Source: Pseudoalteromonas sp. DL-6
GTDB taxonomy: Bacteria; Pseudomonadota; Gammaproteobacteria; Enterobacterales; Alteromonadaceae
Assembly: GCF_004328665.1 (NCBI RefSeq)
Contig: NZ_CP019771.1
Coordinates: forward strand, 310,001-374,000
Length of the DNA stretch: 64,000 nucleotides
Reading direction: 5' to 3'
Of this stretch, positions 1-8,720 are shown piece by piece. The position numbers and the translations under genes were made by a program. Positions within the stretch are counted from its first letter, which is position 1. Each line of letters opens with the position of its first letter. Below the pieces are notes generated by a model. It searched no databases. It was not told the origin of the DNA and was given only the letters and a program-made list of their open reading frames with translations.

Positions 1-1073
1 GCAAGTGTTAATCCGCCACCAAATAAAAGCAACACACCCCAAGGTACTTTGGCTGCACTTTCCCAATCTAAAATTCGCTCATCACTGCCTTTATTAGCAG
101 GTAGTACAAATAAAAGTAATGCGGCTGCAATTGCAATACCCGTATCTGAAATTTTAAGGCCGGTCACATCACCTAGTAATGGTCTAAATATCCAACACAC
201 AGCCGCAAACATAAACACAAACAATACACCCTTTTCAGCACGTTGCATGAGTCCTAGGTCTTTTAGCTGCGAAGAAAATACCGCTTTAGTGTCAATTCGA
301 TTGTTTGCTTGTACATTCGCATCAACCTTGTAGGTAAACTTAGTTAGCCAAATCCAGCTGATGATTAACATGCCAAGTGCTAATGGCACACCAACTATCA
401 TCCACTGGGCAAATCCAATTTCAATCTGATAGCTATCTGATAGGTATGCAGCCATTAATGCATTCGGAGGAGTACCAATTAAAGTAGCAATCCCCCCAAT
501 ACTCGCACCATAAGCAATAGAGAGTAAAAGTGCTTTACCAAACCCCTCATTACTTGGATCAGAGCTTTTAACTAAATGAGTGATAGATAAGGCAATAGGC
601 AACATCATTACTGCGGTAGCGGTATTAGACATCCACATTGATAAAAATGCAGTCACTAACATCATGGCTAAAATTTGTAAGCTTGGTTTTTTACCTGCAT
701 AAAGCATAGTTCTTAAAGCAATTCGTTTGTGTAATCCCCAACGCTCCATAGCAATTGAGATTAAAAAACCACCTAAAAATAGAAAGATCAACGGATGCGC
801 ATAAGGGGCTGCAACACTCTTTATAGCCGCTATATCTACAATAGGCGAAATCACTAACGGAAGTAATGCAGTAGCAGGAATAGGTACAACCTCACTTACC
901 CACCACGACGCCATCCAAAATGCTAAGCCTGCAGTTTTAAAGGCAGCAGCCGACATTCCTACTGGCGGCTCAACTAAGCAGGTCAGTAACATTACACACG
1001 GACCAAGTAACAATAACAGCCATTGCATAAACGGCTTTTTATTGGCGTTATTTTCTAAAATACGTTTTGTCAT
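1..1073 (-). CDS. DASS (SLC13) family sodium/dicarboxylate symporter, partial at left edge
   Basis: Inner-membrane carrier of the divalent anion:sodium symporter family, expected to import C4-dicarboxylates or related anions. The ATG lies at 1073 and the frame stays open to base 1, giving about 357 residues; the C-terminal roughly 100 residues are outside the window. The frame shows many hydrophobic segments, an N-terminal region rich in Trp and Pro, and the family's SNT substrate-binding motif at residues 149-151 followed by ATAVMMLP. It starts 11 bases after the porin stop with an AAAGG ribosome site, so it should be co-transcribed with the porin and belong to the DctBD regulon. Substrate is inferred from family and neighbours. 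Confidence 0.85.
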   Translation of the reverse strand, partial: MTKRILENNANKKPFMQWLLLLLGPCVMLLTCLVEPPVGMSAAAFKTAGLAFWMASWWVSEVVPIPATALLPLVISPIVDIAAIKSVAAPYAHPLIFLFLGGFLISIAMERWGLHKRIALRTMLYAGKKPSLQILAMMLVTAFLSMWMSNTATAVMMLPIALSITHLVKSSDPSNEGFGKALLLSIAYGASIGGIATLIGTPPNALMAAYLSDSYQIEIGFAQWMIVGVPLALGMLIISWIWLTKFTYKVDANVQANNRIDTKAVFSSQLKDLGLMQRAEKGVLFVFMFAAVCWIFRPLLGDVTGLKISDTGIAIAAALLLFVLPANKGSDERILDWESAAKVPWGVLLLFGGGLTL

Positions 1074-1084
1074 TTTAACAGCCT

Positions 1085-2041
1085 TTAAAATTTATATTTA
1101 AGACCAAGTGCAACACTGTTATCAGCATTTTCTTCTAGGTCAAGGTCAGTATATAAAAGGTAAGCGGTAGTTTGCTTGTCAAAAATGTAGTCTACACCGG
1201 TAGTCCACTGAGTTGCGTCTGATGCTTGACGTAGCTTTGAATCATCTTTTGCAAATTGAACTTTAGGTACCCATTTGTCGAGCTTGTAGCTTGCACTTAA
1301 CACGTAACCATTCCCTGATTTACTACCATCAATTGATTCTGAGTGCTGGTATAACGCACCTAATTGTAGTTTTTCAAATTTATACACGCCTGCGATACGA
1401 CTTGCTTTAATGTTATTAAGCGAGTCAACATGGCTGATTGAAATAGAGTAAGGAGTTTTATTTAAACTACGGTCACCATAAATAAGGGTTGCAGCAAATC
1501 CCGCTTCGTTATCTTTGTTGTCATCTTTTGGCGCATAGGTAAATGAAAACTGTGCATTGTGCCAGTACTTAGAGGTATAGGTAATGGTATCGCCTAAGCG
1601 ATCTTGTCCGGCAATAACTTGTGAAATATCAGCTTGGGTTTCGTTAAAGTTATCGAGTCTACCTTCAGAGTATTTAAAACGCGTGTCATTTCGCCCTACG
1701 ACTACTTCACCAAACGCCCCTTTTAGACCTAAGTAGGTATTACGTGCCGCGAAAGGCTCATTGGTATCGTCGTGTTCAAAGCCTTTAACTTGAACCTCGT
1801 ATTTAAATACCGCTGTAAAGTATTCATTTAATTTATGGTCACCTTTGATGCCAATACGTGAAAAAGGCGCATCAATTTGCGTACCTTCATCAGCATAACG
1901 CATGATACCTGTATCGGTATTGGCAATTTGAACTTCAGCTTTGCCGTATACTGTGTAGTCTGCAGCGAACGCTGTAAGGGGTAACGTGGCAGCACTGCAT
2001 AATGCAGCAAGTACTGAACCTTGGAATAAATTGTTTTTCAT
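1085..2041 (-). CDS. Gram-negative outer-membrane porin
   Basis: A 318-residue general porin. It has a signal peptide (residues 1-26, predicted cut after AFA), a mature start DYTVYGKAEVQ typical of the gram-negative porin family, alternating beta-strand character, and a C-terminal Phe required for BAM insertion. It sits between dctD and the dicarboxylate symporter, so it probably lets the same substrate cross the outer membrane. A sigma-54-like promoter and a perfect palindrome lie upstream, suggesting inducible control by the DctBD pair. The exact substrate cannot be read from sequence. Confidence 0.85.
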   Translation of the reverse strand: MKNNLFQGSVLAALCSAATLPLTAFAADYTVYGKAEVQIANTDTGIMRYADEGTQIDAPFSRIGIKGDHKLNEYFTAVFKYEVQVKGFEHDDTNEPFAARNTYLGLKGAFGEVVVGRNDTRFKYSEGRLDNFNETQADISQVIAGQDRLGDTITYTSKYWHNAQFSFTYAPKDDNKDNEAGFAATLIYGDRSLNKTPYSISISHVDSLNNIKASRIAGVYKFEKLQLGALYQHSESIDGSKSGNGYVLSASYKLDKWVPKVQFAKDDSKLRQASDATQWTTGVDYIFDKQTTAYLLYTDLDLEENADNSVALGLKYKF

Positions 2042-2086
2042 TATATATCCTAATTATGTGATGCTACTTGTTGTCTATAACTTTAT

Positions 2087-2103
2087 AGCAAGAACATGAC
2101 CAA
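2087..2103 (-). promoter_or_regulatory. sigma-54-like promoter of porin-symporter operon
   Basis: On the minus strand the element reads TTGG, eight bases, TTGCT, with the invariant GG and GC doublets exactly ten bases apart, as sigma-54 requires. The inner CAC of the -24 box is not conserved, so the site is likely but not ideal. It lies about 46 bases ahead of the porin ATG. Confidence 0.6.
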
Positions 2104-2165
2104 CTAATAAATAACAATATATTTCAAAAGGTTAAAAAATAAAGGTAAATAAAAATAGATTGAAA

Positions 2166-2183
2166 TGTGCGGATTTCCGCACA
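2166..2183. promoter_or_regulatory. Perfect palindrome, likely upstream activating site for DctD
   Basis: TGTGCGGA, TT, TCCGCACA: an 18-base inverted repeat with perfect 8-base arms, centred about 100 bases upstream of the predicted sigma-54 start. That distance fits an enhancer for a sigma-54 activator looping to the promoter. From memory, palindromes of this style are described for DctD-type activators; assignment here is inference from position between dctD and the porin. Confidence 0.65.
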
Positions 2184-2215
2184 CTTAAAATACGCACTAT
2201 CACCATTTCCACCCA

Positions 2216-3580
2216 CTAATCGGTAAACATATCTCGATTAAGGTTATATTTACTCATTTTGTCATAGAGGGTTTTACGCGCAATCTGTAACGTTGCCATG
2301 GTATTTTTGATACTGCCATGGTTAAGCTCTAGGGCTTCTTCAATTAAAGACTGTTCATAAAAGCTAACCTTTTCGGCTAGGCTTAAATCCAATGATAACG
2401 AACCGCTACTGCTTGAATCACTTTGTGCAAATGCCAGATCGGGGCCAAGTAATACCGCGCGTTCTGCCTGATTTCTTAGTTCACGTACATTGCCTGGCCA
2501 ATCATGGGCAAGTAGGCGCTGCTGTAATTCTATATTAAGTGCACCTAAAGGTTTATGAAAACGAGTGGCCGCAATAGAGCTAAAGTGCTTAAACAACAAA
2601 GGAATATCGGCTTTTCTATCTCTTAATGCGGGAATACTCACTTTAACTAAACTCAATCGATAATATAAATCGGCTCTAAACTCACCTTTTTCTACCAACG
2701 AAAGTAAATCGACTTTGGTGGCCGCAACAATACGAATATCAAGGTCAATGGCTTTATTTGCACCAACGGGAGTAACTTTTCGCTCTTCAAGCACCCGTAG
2801 TAATTTAACTTGTAGCGACAAGGGAGTGCTTTCAATTTCATCTAAAAAAACGGTGCCGCCTTGTGCAAACTCAAACTTACCTTTGCGATCTTGTGTTGCG
2901 CCAGTGTATGCACCACTAACAGCACCAAACAATTCGCTTTCTATTAATTGCTCAGGCACCGCACCACAGTTAATAGCCACAAACTGACAGCTTGAGCGGT
3001 TACTATGATCGTGTAAATAACGGGCAACCAATTCTTTACCTGTGCCAGTTTCACCTTCAATCAGCACATCAGCAGGGGTATCAATCACCGTGTTGAGTAA
3101 GTTCATCATGTGCTGCATTTTAAGGGTCTCGCCTAAAATACGCACACCGGGCGCGGAGGTCTTTTCAACCGCACGCTTCAGGGCCCTGTTTTCCATTACT
3201 AAAGCACGTTTGTCTAAGGCTCTGGCAATGCAATCTAATAAATTTTCGTTCAGGGGTTTTTCAAATAAATCATACGCGCCTAATTGCATTGCTTTTACCG
3301 CAACAGAAACATCAGCATAACCTGTTAAAAATATTACCGGAAGTTCACTGTCGAATGCTTTTACCTGCTCAATAAAGGCTAAACCATCCATTGTGGGCAT
3401 ATTTATATCACTGAGGACCACACCATAAAAGTTACGACTTAAACGGCTTAAGGCAACAGTCGCATCACTAAAGCACTGCACCTCATACCCTTCGAGGGTT
3501 AAAAGTTGATTTAACGAATCACGGATCATCGCCTCATCATCAATAACAACCACTTGCTTACAAACAACGGCTTCAATCAT
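2216..3580 (-). CDS. dctD: DctD-type sigma-54-dependent response regulator
   Basis: A 454-residue transcription activator. The receiver domain (about 8-120) has acidic residues D14/D15, phosphoacceptor D58, T86 and K108. The AAA+ domain (about 147-375) has the Walker A motif GETGTGKE at 176-183, the sigma-54 contact loop as GAYTGA (223-228, Tyr in place of the usual Phe) and Walker B FLDE at 245-248. A Fis-type helix-turn-helix ends the protein (about 415-447). It overlaps dctB by 8 bases, so the pair is co-translated. The palindrome and sigma-54-like promoter just downstream are its probable targets. Symbol reflects family resemblance and the adjacent symporter. Confidence 0.85.
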   Translation of the reverse strand: MIEAVVCKQVVVIDDEAMIRDSLNQLLTLEGYEVQCFSDATVALSRLSRNFYGVVLSDINMPTMDGLAFIEQVKAFDSELPVIFLTGYADVSVAVKAMQLGAYDLFEKPLNENLLDCIARALDKRALVMENRALKRAVEKTSAPGVRILGETLKMQHMMNLLNTVIDTPADVLIEGETGTGKELVARYLHDHSNRSSCQFVAINCGAVPEQLIESELFGAVSGAYTGATQDRKGKFEFAQGGTVFLDEIESTPLSLQVKLLRVLEERKVTPVGANKAIDLDIRIVAATKVDLLSLVEKGEFRADLYYRLSLVKVSIPALRDRKADIPLLFKHFSSIAATRFHKPLGALNIELQQRLLAHDWPGNVRELRNQAERAVLLGPDLAFAQSDSSSSGSLSLDLSLAEKVSFYEQSLIEEALELNHGSIKNTMATLQIARKTLYDKMSKYNLNRDMFTD

Positions 3581-5303
3581 TTTTTGGGGCCTCTATGCTT
3601 GATAAACTAATAATAAATTGTGCACCGCCTTGAGGACGGTTGTGCGCCGTTAAGTAACCATTAAATGAATCAATAATTTGCTTTGAAATTGATAAGCCCA
3701 GCCCTAAACCATTACTTGACTTGGTACTGTAAAACGGTTCAAAAATAGAGCCCAATACATGGTGTTCAATACCTGGGCCACTATCTAATATAGACAGCTT
3801 AACGCGATCCTCAAAGCACTCCACATCAAAACTAAGCTCTCTAACAGGCTCACCTTTCATTGCCTGTGATGCATTGGTGATCACATTAACCAATACTTGT
3901 TCAAACTTTAATGCATCGACCCACACGGTGATCTCTTGCGAAAACTGCGGTGCACTGACGTTAACATCGTCTTGTTTAAGTTGCGGATGGGTGATCATCA
4001 ACGAATTGTTTAATAACGCCGACAGTGGATGAGGCCGAAGTTGCATGGTCGCCGGCTTACTAAAGTGTTTTAGTTGCGCTACTATTTTGTGCACCCGCTC
4101 TACTAAATTCTCAATAATAATTAAGTTTTCACTTAATGCATTGAGTTTTCCCTTTTTAAGAAAAATTTTAGCACTGGCCAAATAGGTGTTCATGGCGCTT
4201 AGCGGTTGGTTTATTTCATGATTAATGCCCGCACTTAATTGCCCTATGGTGGCTAATTTAGCCGACTGTACTAATGCAGTTTGCGCTTTTTCTAGCGCTT
4301 GGGTGCGCTCTAATACTTCAAGTTCTAAACTATGACGCGAATACAGTAATTTTTTATACCCGGCAAAACGTGCCAATAAGCTATATCCGACAAAAATTGA
4401 TACCCAATAAAATAACACTAGCCATAACAATCTGGGCACCTGTAAGGCATTTATGCTTGAAATATCAACCAATACCGTCATGGTTGCATTTAGATGTGTC
4501 AGTGGCCTTGAAGCAGCAACATATTCATCTTTAGCAATTTTAAATTGTTCAATGCCTTGGCTTTTGTAGCGCTGCTGTTTTATTTGTAACGGTTGATGAT
4601 CTAAGTAAGCACGGCGCTGTTTAATATCGCGCCGCGCAGTAATATCAAGCTCTGTAAACGTGTTTAAACGCCATGCAGGCTCATCTGACATAGCAATAAT
4701 TTTATCCGCAAGTTGCAAATAAAAATGACTGCCTTTTGAAGTATTTAAGAGCGAACGATCGTTTTCAAATTTAGCGACATTAATTTTAAGCGCCACCACA
4801 CCAATGGCTTTGCCATCTAGATATATAGCCTGAGAAAAATAAATACCCCGCTCTTTAGAGCGCTGTCCAAGAGCAAAGTAGGCGACCTTTTCACCAGCAA
4901 AAGCTTGTTTAAAGTAAGGTCTAAATGCAAAGTTGCTGCCTAAAAACGTATAGTCGGTTTGCCAGTTACTACTAGCAATAACATCGCCATGGGTATCTAG
5001 TATATATACATCCGAAGCACCACTGGCCTGTTGGATATCGGCCAAATAATTATTAATAGCATTAAAGTGTTGCGATTCGTTATTAGTAAAACGAATCAAT
5101 AAATTATTTTCACTGAGGAGCTGAGGAATAGCTGCAAATCGCGCGAGTTCATTATCAATGTAATTATTTAATTGAATGACTTGTTGGTCAGCTTGCGTTT
5201 TAGCTTGGCCTAAATCATAGGCGCGGCCAAATGAAAATGTAACCAGTAATAACAGCACTAACAGTATACAAGCAAAAATAATTTTTTTAGGAATGGAGAA
5301 CAT
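3573..5303 (-). CDS. dctB: DctB-type sensor histidine kinase
   Basis: A 576-residue inner-membrane kinase, partner of the DctD-like regulator that follows with an 8-base overlap. A first membrane segment (about 8-24) and a second (about 292-312) enclose a large periplasmic sensor domain of the DctB/dCACHE type containing a FRPYF motif near 127-131. The cytoplasmic part has a coiled linker, HisKA with GINHEINQPL and phosphoacceptor H362, an N box (NVITNASQA), and the G boxes DSGPGI and GLGLGLSI of the ATPase domain. It should sense a periplasmic dicarboxylate and phosphorylate DctD; the ligand itself is inferred. Confidence 0.85.
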   Translation of the reverse strand: MFSIPKKIIFACILLVLLLLVTFSFGRAYDLGQAKTQADQQVIQLNNYIDNELARFAAIPQLLSENNLLIRFTNNESQHFNAINNYLADIQQASGASDVYILDTHGDVIASSNWQTDYTFLGSNFAFRPYFKQAFAGEKVAYFALGQRSKERGIYFSQAIYLDGKAIGVVALKINVAKFENDRSLLNTSKGSHFYLQLADKIIAMSDEPAWRLNTFTELDITARRDIKQRRAYLDHQPLQIKQQRYKSQGIEQFKIAKDEYVAASRPLTHLNATMTVLVDISSINALQVPRLLWLVLFYWVSIFVGYSLLARFAGYKKLLYSRHSLELEVLERTQALEKAQTALVQSAKLATIGQLSAGINHEINQPLSAMNTYLASAKIFLKKGKLNALSENLIIIENLVERVHKIVAQLKHFSKPATMQLRPHPLSALLNNSLMITHPQLKQDDVNVSAPQFSQEITVWVDALKFEQVLVNVITNASQAMKGEPVRELSFDVECFEDRVKLSILDSGPGIEHHVLGSIFEPFYSTKSSNGLGLGLSISKQIIDSFNGYLTAHNRPQGGAQFIISLSSIEAPKND

Positions 5304-5410
5304 AAACGCCTATGACACCAAGGTGCCAATAATAACTAATAGCCACTATTGTATCGATTTATAGGCCTTTGCAGAAGAAACTTTTTGTTAACAAATGTAC
5401 TGAAACTAAA

Positions 5411-5441
5411 AAACCGTGAAACAAAAAATATTCCACGGTTT
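5411..5441 (-). terminator. Rho-independent terminator
   Basis: Arms AAACCGTG and CACGGTTT surround a 15-base loop. Read on the minus strand the right arm runs into TTTTTT. It lies about 35 bases after the stop of the small membrane protein at 5476. Confidence 0.6.
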
Positions 5442-5475
5442 AATTCCCTGCAACGGGGTGCTGTTTTAGCTTAGT

Positions 5476-5805
5476 CTACGCTTTTGCTAGCGCTGGTTTG
5501 TCTTTAAAGTACTTATACAAACCAATTAATGAGGCTGCGATCCAGAATATTTCAATCACAAAGCTCGCTAAGTTAAAGTTATAACAAAGACTGATAAGCA
5601 ACAAAATAGCGCCGCTTAGATTCATCATGTTATAAACTAAACTTTTTGGCGATACCTTATTTAGTTGCAGTAAAAAAAACGAACCAACCACTAAAAAAGT
5701 GCCACTCATACCAACAATATCAAATAAAAGTGCAATCACACGTCTATCCTTTTCCATTTTAAAACCCAACTGGCTGGCCCAATCCATGGGGAGGGTTTTT
5801 TTCAA
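5476..5805 (-). CDS. Small membrane protein, CBU_0592-like
   Basis: About 109 residues with three hydrophobic segments (about 28-48, 57-77, 82-100) and a Lys-rich tail. The pattern GMSGTFLVVGSFFLLQLNK followed by NMMNLSGAILL resembles the small CBU_0592-type inner-membrane family, whose function is not known. The longest frame uses TTG at 5805 and has no clear ribosome site; ATG at 5787 or the ATG opening MEKDRR are alternatives, since the conserved part begins near residue 24. It stands alone with a terminator downstream. Confidence 0.65.
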   Translation of the reverse strand: MKKTLPMDWASQLGFKMEKDRRVIALLFDIVGMSGTFLVVGSFFLLQLNKVSPKSLVYNMMNLSGAILLLISLCYNFNLASFVIEIFWIAASLIGLYKYFKDKPALAKA

Positions 5806-5900
5806 TCATTGAAACAGCAAAACCAGCGAAGTTTACCAGTGAAAAAAAAGCAAACAAGGGCTTATGTCCGCCTCTTCATAGTTTGGGTTAAATAACCAGT

Positions 5901-6152
5901 TTATTTAAAAGTGACTTTACCACCTATCATTTTATAAGCAGCAGTCCCTCTTATGGTCGCCGGGCGTGCAAAAGGCCGCTCACAACCAGGGCATACGCAT
6001 TCAGTATGAGTGTGATCTTGCGTAATTCGTTCTATAAAGCATTTTACCAACGCGCCTTTGCCCCCTTTGCGGTATTTAAATAATGGCGCTTTGCACGCAG
6101 AGCAAAATATATCGACCGTTTTTGTAGGCCCTTTTTTATTGGGCTTAGCCAT
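5901..6152 (-). CDS. Small zinc-ribbon protein, unknown function
   Basis: An 83-residue basic protein. Two CxxC pairs, CSAC near 17-20 and CPGC near 54-57, make a zinc ribbon very likely; a Lys-rich N terminus (KPNKKGPTK) and RPATIRG tail suggest nucleic-acid contact, though that is inference. The ATG at 6152 follows a GAGG ribosome site six bases away, which supports a real gene. No partner gene is evident in the neighbourhood. Confidence 0.65.
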   Translation of the reverse strand: MAKPNKKGPTKTVDIFCSACKAPLFKYRKGGKGALVKCFIERITQDHTHTECVCPGCERPFARPATIRGTAAYKMIGGKVTFK

Positions 6153-6285
6153 ACTACCTCAATCATTACTTTACGGTTACTAAAGGCGCATATGCTATCA
6201 CATGATAGAAAAGAAATTGATGGGAGTAAGCATTAATAATCAGAGCTATATTTATTAGGTAATCATGTTAAAAAATATTGTGCTA

Positions 6286-6652
6286 TTAAACTTTAATAGC
6301 TAAACGTGTTAATTGAGCTGACAGCACATTCATACTAAAAGGCTTTATAATAAACCCCGATACCTTTGCACTAATTATTTTTTTACCGTCTCAGAGCTGT
6401 CTTCACAAGTCACCATAAGCACAGGGAGTTGGGCATGCTCAGTATCACTTCTAATTGCATCAAGTAAGCTAGACCATCCATTTTTGACATATGTAAATCT
6501 GTTATAACCAAATCTATAAGTTGATTTTTAATTATAGCTAATGCTTGCAGACCGTCTGTGGCTTCAACAATGTCTTTATAATCTAACTGCCTCAACATAT
6601 TAATTAATACATGACGCATTAATGGCATGTCATCAACAACTAATATTCTCAT
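6286..6652 (-). pseudogene. CheY-like single-domain response regulator, two frameshifts
   Basis: The frame opens at ATG 6652 with a receiver-domain N terminus (MRILVVDDMPLMRH) and the phosphoacceptor strand LVITDLHM, then shifts near 6465-6470 just after MDGL. A second frame continues with LLDAIRSDTEHAQLP and VLMVTCEDSSETVKK, then meets a stop at a run of seven T (plus strand, about 6378-6384). One more A on the coding strand would restore a third frame containing GFIIKPF, the conserved Lys-Pro, ending at TAA 6286-6288. Repairing two single-base losses yields a normal 122-residue CheY-like protein. Either a decayed gene or two sequencing indels. Confidence 0.75.
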
Positions 6653-6801
6653 ATGAATGATTAACCAAAGTAGATGCAAACAAATCTTTATCAAAATGAA
6701 TTAACAAAAGCTGTTATAGGTAGTATTTACACTAGTTAACTAGAGCTGTTGAAGCAAATAATCATTTTTATTTGCACTACGCAAGTTTGATAATAGAGCA
6801 T

Positions 6802-7263
6802 TTAAAAATTACCAAACGAAGCTTGAATAAGCCCAGCTAAGCATGCTGGACTGAGTGCAATTTCAAGCCCTCGCTTACCGGCGCTTACATAAATAGTATC
6901 AAAGTCCAATGCGCTTGAGTGTATGTAGGTCTTTAAGCGTTTTTTTTGTCCAAGAGGGCTAACACCGCCCAAAATATACCCCGTACTTGCCTGTACTTTT
7001 TGTGGCTCTGCCAGCATTACTTTTTTTACTGCGCAGAGCTTAGCCAATTGCTTTAAATTAATCTGCTGATTAACGGGCGTCACTGCTACAATTAGCTGCT
7101 GGTCTGACGTTTCTAACACCAGCGTTTTAAAAACTTGAGCGCTATTAAGGTTTAGCTTTTCAACTGCTTCAAGGCCGTAATTAGTGTTGTTTACATCGTG
7201 CTCATAGCTAAGTACGTCAAATTTAATTCGGGATTTTTTTAGCTGTTCTATCGCTGGGGTCAT
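6802..7263 (-). CDS. ybaK: Cys-tRNA(Pro)/Cys-tRNA(Cys) deacylase, YbaK/EbsC family
   Basis: A 153-residue cytoplasmic editing enzyme that hydrolyses mischarged aminoacyl-tRNA. The sequence shows the YbaK/EbsC hallmarks: N-terminal TPAIEQLKKS, the substrate lid FKTLVLE, and the conserved GYILGGVSPLGQKK stretch, with typical length. GAGGA lies ten bases before ATG 7263. A strong bidirectional terminator separates it from dnaJ upstream, so it is transcribed on its own. Confidence 0.9.
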   Translation of the reverse strand: MTPAIEQLKKSRIKFDVLSYEHDVNNTNYGLEAVEKLNLNSAQVFKTLVLETSDQQLIVAVTPVNQQINLKQLAKLCAVKKVMLAEPQKVQASTGYILGGVSPLGQKKRLKTYIHSSALDFDTIYVSAGKRGLEIALSPACLAGLIQASFGNF

Positions 7264-7310
7264 CTGATAAAGTCCTCAATAAATTTCTGATAACTTACCA
7301 TATTAAACAA

Positions 7311-7340
7311 AAAAACGGCGCTTAAAGAAGCGCCGTTTTT
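7311..7340 (-). terminator. Rho-independent terminator after dnaJ
   Basis: A perfect 13-base stem (AAAAACGGCGCTT with AAGCGCCGTTTTT) and an AAAG loop, with T tracts on both strands. It closes the dnaJ transcript, 26 bases after its stop. Confidence 0.9.
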
Positions 7341-7365
7341 ACCTAAGTTCTGTTGACCCTAATAA

Positions 7366-8505
7366 TTACTTAGTCAGGTCATCAAAAAACTTTTTAACAC
7401 CGTCAAAAAAGCCTTGCTCTTTTGGACGGTTCTTTGAGCTATCTTTGCCCATGCTTTCTTCAAGTTCTGTTAGCAAGTCGCGTTGACGTTCGTTAAGGTT
7501 CACTGGCGTCTCAATCACCACTTTACAAATTAAGTCACCTTGAGCACCACTGCGTACAGACTTAACCCCTTTACCACGCATACGGAACATTTTGCCCGTT
7601 TGTGTTTCCGACGGTATTTTAAGTTTTGCACGGCCATCTAATGTTGGCACTTCAATTTCACCGCCAAGGCCTGCTGTAGTAAAGCTAATAGGCACCTCAC
7701 AGTATAAGTTGTTCGCTTCACGAACAAATATCTTATGTTCACGAACCGACACTTGCACATACAAATCACCTGCTGGTGCACCGTGCATACCAGCTTCACC
7801 TTCGCCAGATAAACGAATACGGTCACCTGTATCAACACCTGCCGGAATTTTTACCGATAGCGTTTTGGTTTTCTCTACGCGGCCTTGACCATGACATTTG
7901 TTACAAGGATCTGAAATAATTTGACCCTGTCCATGACATGTTGGACATGTTTGTTGTACGGCAAAAAAACCTTGGCGCATTTGTACCTGGCCAGCTCCGT
8001 GACAGGTTGTACATGTTTTTGGTTTAGAGCCCGCTTTAGCACCACTGCCATCACACGGATCACAACTTACCCAAGTCGGTACTTTAATTTCTACGTCTTT
8101 ACCACGAACCGCTTCTTCTAAGCTTAAGTCCATGTTGTAACGTAAATCTGAACCACGTTGCTGGCGTGATTGACGTCGACCACCGCCGCCACCAAAAATA
8201 TCACCAAATACGTCACCAAAAATATCACCAAAATCACCTTGGCCGCCGCCAAAGCCACCGTGACCACCGCCACCGCCTTGTTCGAAGGCAGCATGGCCGT
8301 ATTGGTCATACATTTGACGCTTTTGCGAATCTGTTAGTATTTCGTAAGCTTCCTTTACTTCCTTAAACTTGGTTTCAAGGTCTTTATCACCGGCGGTACG
8401 ATCTGGGTGATATTTCATCGCTAAGCGTTTATACGCTTTTTTTATGTCTCGCTCACTCGCATCTTTGCTTACGCCGAGGACTTCGTAATAATCGCGTTTT
8501 GACAT
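7366..8505 (-). CDS. dnaJ: Chaperone protein DnaJ
   Basis: Hsp40 co-chaperone of 379 residues that stimulates DnaK ATPase and delivers unfolded clients. Start set at ATG 8505 ([11 protein letters not shown]), because the extra 20 residues of the longer frame are not part of the family. The J domain contains HPD, followed by a Gly/Phe-rich linker, four CxxCxGxG zinc repeats ([32 protein letters not shown]) and the C-terminal client-binding beta domain. It follows dnaK by about 215 bases, with a hairpin between them. Confidence 0.97.
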   Translation of the reverse strand: MSKRDYYEVLGVSKDASERDIKKAYKRLAMKYHPDRTAGDKDLETKFKEVKEAYEILTDSQKRQMYDQYGHAAFEQGGGGGHGGFGGGQGDFGDIFGDVFGDIFGGGGGRRQSRQQRGSDLRYNMDLSLEEAVRGKDVEIKVPTWVSCDPCDGSGAKAGSKPKTCTTCHGAGQVQMRQGFFAVQQTCPTCHGQGQIISDPCNKCHGQGRVEKTKTLSVKIPAGVDTGDRIRLSGEGEAGMHGAPAGDLYVQVSVREHKIFVREANNLYCEVPISFTTAGLGGEIEVPTLDGRAKLKIPSETQTGKMFRMRGKGVKSVRSGAQGDLICKVVIETPVNLNERQRDLLTELEESMGKDSSKNRPKEQGFFDGVKKFFDDLTK

Positions 8506-8619
8506 ATCTATCACACTACTCTTTTCTATGTGCAGCGCTAGCTGCTGGACAAACCGATAAATCATATCGATTTATCATTGAATTTTTAAAGCACTTTACT
8601 TACATCTCTTACATACAAA

Positions 8620-8648
8620 AGGCGCGTTAAGCTTTAGCCTACGCGCCT
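8620..8648 (-). terminator. Hairpin between dnaK and dnaJ
   Basis: AGGCGCGT pairs with ACGCGCCT across a 13-base loop, and the minus-strand transcript continues with TTTTG. It probably terminates or attenuates dnaK transcription before dnaJ; the short T tract makes partial read-through plausible. Confidence 0.55.
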
Positions 8649-8720
8649 CAGGTGTTCATCCTAACTTAAACACACAATGTAGTCATAGTGTTTTCGGTTA
8701 GCGAGAAGCGTTAGTAACAA

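Noticed and set aside
49..333. Open frame on the plus strand at the left edge
   Set aside because: It runs antisense to the DASS symporter frame, which is open from 1073 to base 1 and shows clear family motifs.
8124..8309. Repetitive frame with GGC/ACC runs
   Set aside because: The repeats are the Gly/Phe-rich linker of dnaJ read in another frame, not a separate repeat element.
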